Shown here: positions 61,387 to 64,000 of the stretch, piece by piece | How the letters are laid out: each line of letters begins with the position of its first letter | Numbering within the stretch: position 1 is the stretch's first letter | From: Calliopsis andreniformis | Lineage: Eukaryota; Arthropoda; Insecta; Hymenoptera; Andrenidae | Reading direction: 5' to 3' | Assembly (NCBI RefSeq): GCF_051401765.1 | Contig: NW_027480423.1 | Span: 13,082,001 to 13,146,000, forward strand | DNA: 64,000 nt | Program-made: the position numbers and the translations under genes | Notes under the pieces: generated by a model | Database searches by the model: none | What the model was told of the DNA's origin: nothing | The model's input: only the letters and a program-made list of their open reading frames with translations

Positions 61387-62341
61387 CCATCGTATAAAAC
61401 GAATAATTGCAACGAGTATGAAGGTTATGGTCATTTCTACTTTCCGGGCAACCTAGGACTCACCCTAGGGCGTTGCTCCATCAGATTGGACAGTTAGGGC
61501 CTTGGAAGTCAACGCCCGAAGCATAAAATGCAATAAAAATGCAACAGTTTTTCCATCATATAACAGGGATAGTTGCAACCAGTTTGAAAGTGATGGTCAT
61601 TTCTACGTTCCGGGCACCCTAGGCTTCACTCTAGGGCGTTGCTCCACCAGATCGAATAGTTAGTGCCTTAGAATTCAACGCCACAAGCATAAAATACAAT
61701 ATAAGCACAACAGTTTTTCCATCGTATAAAACGAATAATTGCATCCAGTATGAAAGTGATGGTCATTTCTACGTTCCGGGAAACCTAGGCTTCACCCTAG
61801 TGCGTTGTTCCACCAGATCGAATAGTTAAGGCCTAAGAAGTGAACGCCAGAAACATAAAATACAATATAAATACAACAGTTTTACCATCGTATAAACCGG
61901 ACAATTGCAACCAGTATGAAAGTTATGGTCATTTCTACTTTCCGGGCAACCTAGGATGCACCCTAGGCAGTTGCTCCAACAGACTGAATAGTTAGGGCCT
62001 TAGAAGTCAACGCCCGAAGCATAAAATGCAAAAAAATACAACAGTTTTTCCATCGTATAACAGGAATAATTGCAACCAGTGTGAAAGTGATGGTCATTTC
62101 TACGTTCCGGGCAACCCAGGCTTCACCCTAGGGCGTTGCTCCACCAGATCGAATAGTTAGGGCCTTAGAAGTCAACGCCAGAAGCATAATGTACAATATA
62201 AATACAACAGCTTTTCCATCGTATAACAGGAACAATAGCAACCAGTGTGAGAGATATGGCCATTTCTACGTTCCGGGCAACCTAGGCGTCACTCTAAGGC
62301 GTTGCTCCACCAGATCGAATAGTTAGGGCCTAAGAAGTCAA
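61300..62341 (+). repeat. Ten-monomer higher-order unit (1659 bp), shared part, copy 1
   Basis: Matches 62959-64000 at an offset of 1659 (ten monomers, one of them 165 bp). Anchors: CGAATAGTTAGGGCC at 61321 and 62980, and TCAGATTGGACAG at 61481 and 63140. Both copies share GAAGGTTATGG, CTCCATCAGATTGG, GGGCAACCCAGG and GTGTGAGAGATATGG. Confidence 0.88.
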
Positions 62342-62958
62342 CGCCAGAAGCATAAAATACAATATAAATGCAACAGCCTTTCCATCGTATAAAATGAATA
62401 ATTGCAAAGAGTGTGAAGGTAATGGTCATTTCTACGTTCCGGGCAACCTAGGCTTCACTCTAGGGCGTTGCTCCACCAGCTCGAATGGTTGGTGCCTTAG
62501 GAGTCAACGTCAGAAGCTTAAAATACAATATAAATACAACAGTTTTTCCATCGTATAACAGGAATAACTGCAACCAGTGTGAAAGTGATGGTCATTTCTA
62601 CGTTCCGGGCAACCTAGGCTTCACCCTAGGGCGTGGCTCCACCAGATCGAATAGTTAGGGCCTTAGAAGTCAACGCTAGAAGCATAAGGTACAATATAAA
62701 TACAACAGCTTTTCCATCGTATAACAGGAACAATAGCAACCAGCGTGAAAGATATGGTCATTTCTACGTGCCGGGCAACCTAGGCGTCACTCTAAGGCGT
62801 TGCTCCACCAGATCGAATAGTTAGGGCCTAAGAAGTCAATGCCAGAAGCATAAAATACAATTTAAATGCAACAGCTTTTCCATCGTATAAAATGAATAAT
62901 TGCAAAGAGTGTGAAAGTAATGGTCATTTCTACGTTCCGGGCAACCTAGGTTTCACTC

Positions 62959-64000
62959 TAGGGCGTTGCTCGACCAGATCGAATAGTTAGGGCCTTAGAA
63001 GTCAACGTCAGAAGCATAAAATACAGTATAAATACAACAGTTTTTCCATCGTATAAAACGAATAATTGCAACGAGTATGAAGGTTATGGTCATTTCTACT
63101 TTCCGGGCAACCTAGGACTCACCCTAGGGCGTTGCTCCATCAGATTGGACAGTTAGGGCCTTGGAAGTCAACGCCCGAAGCATAAAATGCAATAAAAATG
63201 CAACAGTTTTTCCATCATATAACAGGGATAGTTGCAACCAGTTTGAAAGTGATGGTCATTTCTACGTTCCGGGCACCCTAGGCTTCACTCTAGGGCGTTG
63301 CTCCACCAGATCGAATAGTTAGTGCCTTAGAATTCAACGCCACAAGCATAAAATACAATATAAGCACAACAGTTTTTCCATCGTATAAAACGAATAATTG
63401 CATCCAGTATGAAAGTGATGGTCATTTCTACGTTCCGGGAAACCTAGGCTTCACCCTAGTGCGTTGTTCCACCAGATCGAATAGTTAAGGCCTAAGAAGT
63501 GAACGCCAGAAACATAAAATACAATATAAATACAACAGTTTTACCATCGTATAAACCGGACAATTGCAACCAGTATGAAAGTTATGGTCATTTCTACTTT
63601 CCGGGCAACCTAGGATGCACCCTAGGCAGTTGCTCCAACAGACTGAATAGTTAGGGCCTTAGAAGTCAACGCCCGAAGCATAAAATGCAAAAAAATACAA
63701 CAGTTTTTCCATCGTATAACAGGAATAATTGCAACCAGTGTGAAAGTGATGGTCATTTCTACGTTCCGGGCAACCCAGGCTTCACCCTAGGGCGTTGCTC
63801 CACCAGATCGAATAGTTAGGGCCTTAGAAGTCAACGCCAGAAGCATAATGTACAATATAAATACAACAGCTTTTCCATCGTATAACAGGAACAATAGCAA
63901 CCAGTGTGAGAGATATGGCCATTTCTACGTTCCGGGCAACCTAGGCGTCACTCTAAGGCGTTGCTCCACCAGATCGAATAGTTAGGGCCTAAGAAGTCAA
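62959..64000 (+). repeat. Ten-monomer unit, copy 2, running off the window
   Basis: Second copy of 61300-62341. It starts after CTCTAGGGCGTTGCTCGACC, a private variant at its left edge, and is still matching at base 64000. The unit therefore probably continues to the right, and its full extent cannot be judged here. Confidence 0.87.

Larger units (their letters stand above)
338..64000 (+). repeat. Head-to-tail 166-bp satellite array, about 383 monomers
   Basis: Successive CTCCACCAG anchors sit 166 bases apart wherever I measured them, for example 61642, 61808 and 61974, with 165 bp after an A-run variant. Conserved blocks in order are CTCCACCAGATCGAATAG, GCCTTAGAAGTCAACGCC, AGAAGCATAAAATAC, AGTTTTTCCATCGTATAA, AATAATTGCAACCAGT, GGTCATTTCTACGTTCCGGG and CAACCTAGGCTTCAC. 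Length, tandem continuity and layered duplications are those of a heterochromatic satellite, plausibly centromeric or pericentromeric. Location and function are inference. The family itself is not one I recognise by name. Confidence 0.98.

Noticed and set aside
338..64000. TTAGGG hexamer once in many monomers (in GTTAGGGCC)
   Set aside because: Always isolated, never in tandem, so it is not telomeric or interstitial telomeric repeat.
338..64000. CRISPR-like regular repetition
   Set aside because: Repeats adjoin directly as 166-bp units; there are no short direct repeats separated by unique spacers.
338..64000. TATAAAT words and AATAAA words as promoter or polyadenylation signals
   Set aside because: They are part of the AT-rich half of every monomer or of a subfamily (CAATAAAAAT). 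No gene or initiator context accompanies them.
338..64000. tRNA, rRNA or other structured RNA genes
   Set aside because: No region departs from the satellite consensus long enough to hold one, and no tRNA box A/B pair in suitable spacing was seen.
338..64000. CENP-B core on the + strand at CTACGTTCCGGG
   Set aside because: The CGGG is present, but the A and TTCG are not at the required spacing, so this is not a match.

Overview
The window is one uninterrupted block of eukaryotic satellite DNA. A monomer of 166 bp (165 or 157 bp in a few variants) is repeated about 385 times. From about position 338 to the right edge every copy lies head to tail on the + strand. The first 333 bases hold two copies in the opposite orientation. 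I found no protein gene, RNA gene, transposon, CRISPR array or single-copy DNA. The short open frames (up to 106 codons) are readings of the satellite that appear where a recurrent in-frame TAG has mutated. The organism cannot be named from this sequence. A homogenised array of near-nucleosome-length monomers over tens of kilobases is typical of (peri)centromeric or other constitutive heterochromatin in a eukaryote. The consensus keeps its full expected number of CpG dinucleotides, so heavy long-term germline CpG methylation looks unlikely.

Monomer, numbered from CTCCACCAG = 1 (representative copy 52517-52682): 41% GC overall (68 of 166 bases). Positions 51-100 are AT-rich (about 22% GC) and contain ATAAAATAC, TATAAATAC and an AGTTTTTCC run. 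Positions 131-166 plus the start of the next copy are GC-rich (about 61% GC) and contain CGTTCCGGGC and two CTAGG blocks that form a short dyad. A CENP-B-box-like word (7 of 9 core bases) lies on the minus strand at monomer positions 79-95.

Layout: 1-333 inverted monomers; 250-369 palindromic inversion junction; 338-6889 old, diverged monomers; 6890-9849 and 12188-15147 a ~2.96 kb duplicated block (offset 5298), separated by diverged monomers; 15148-18329 mixed subfamilies; 18330-24250 and 25962-30389 a second large duplicated block whose copies differ by one extra 1494 bp (9-monomer) unit; 24575-25895 a 663 bp tandem duplication; 30390-38404 recombinants of the preceding blocks (5-, 7- and 9-monomer repeats); 38405-46437 11-, 15- and 7-monomer repeats; 46437-57601 17- and 29-monomer repeats; 57602-59639 recombinants; 59640-60650 a small island of diverged monomers; 60700-61386 a dimer; 61300-64000 a 1659 bp (10-monomer) unit that runs off the right edge.

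Almost all offsets between duplicated segments are whole numbers of monomers, apart from deficits explained by the 165 and 157 bp variants. This is the pattern expected from in-register unequal exchange and short conversion, with several generations of higher-order repeats layered on each other and no single dominant unit. Boundaries below come from reading diagnostic variants by eye and are good to roughly 10-40 bases unless stated otherwise.
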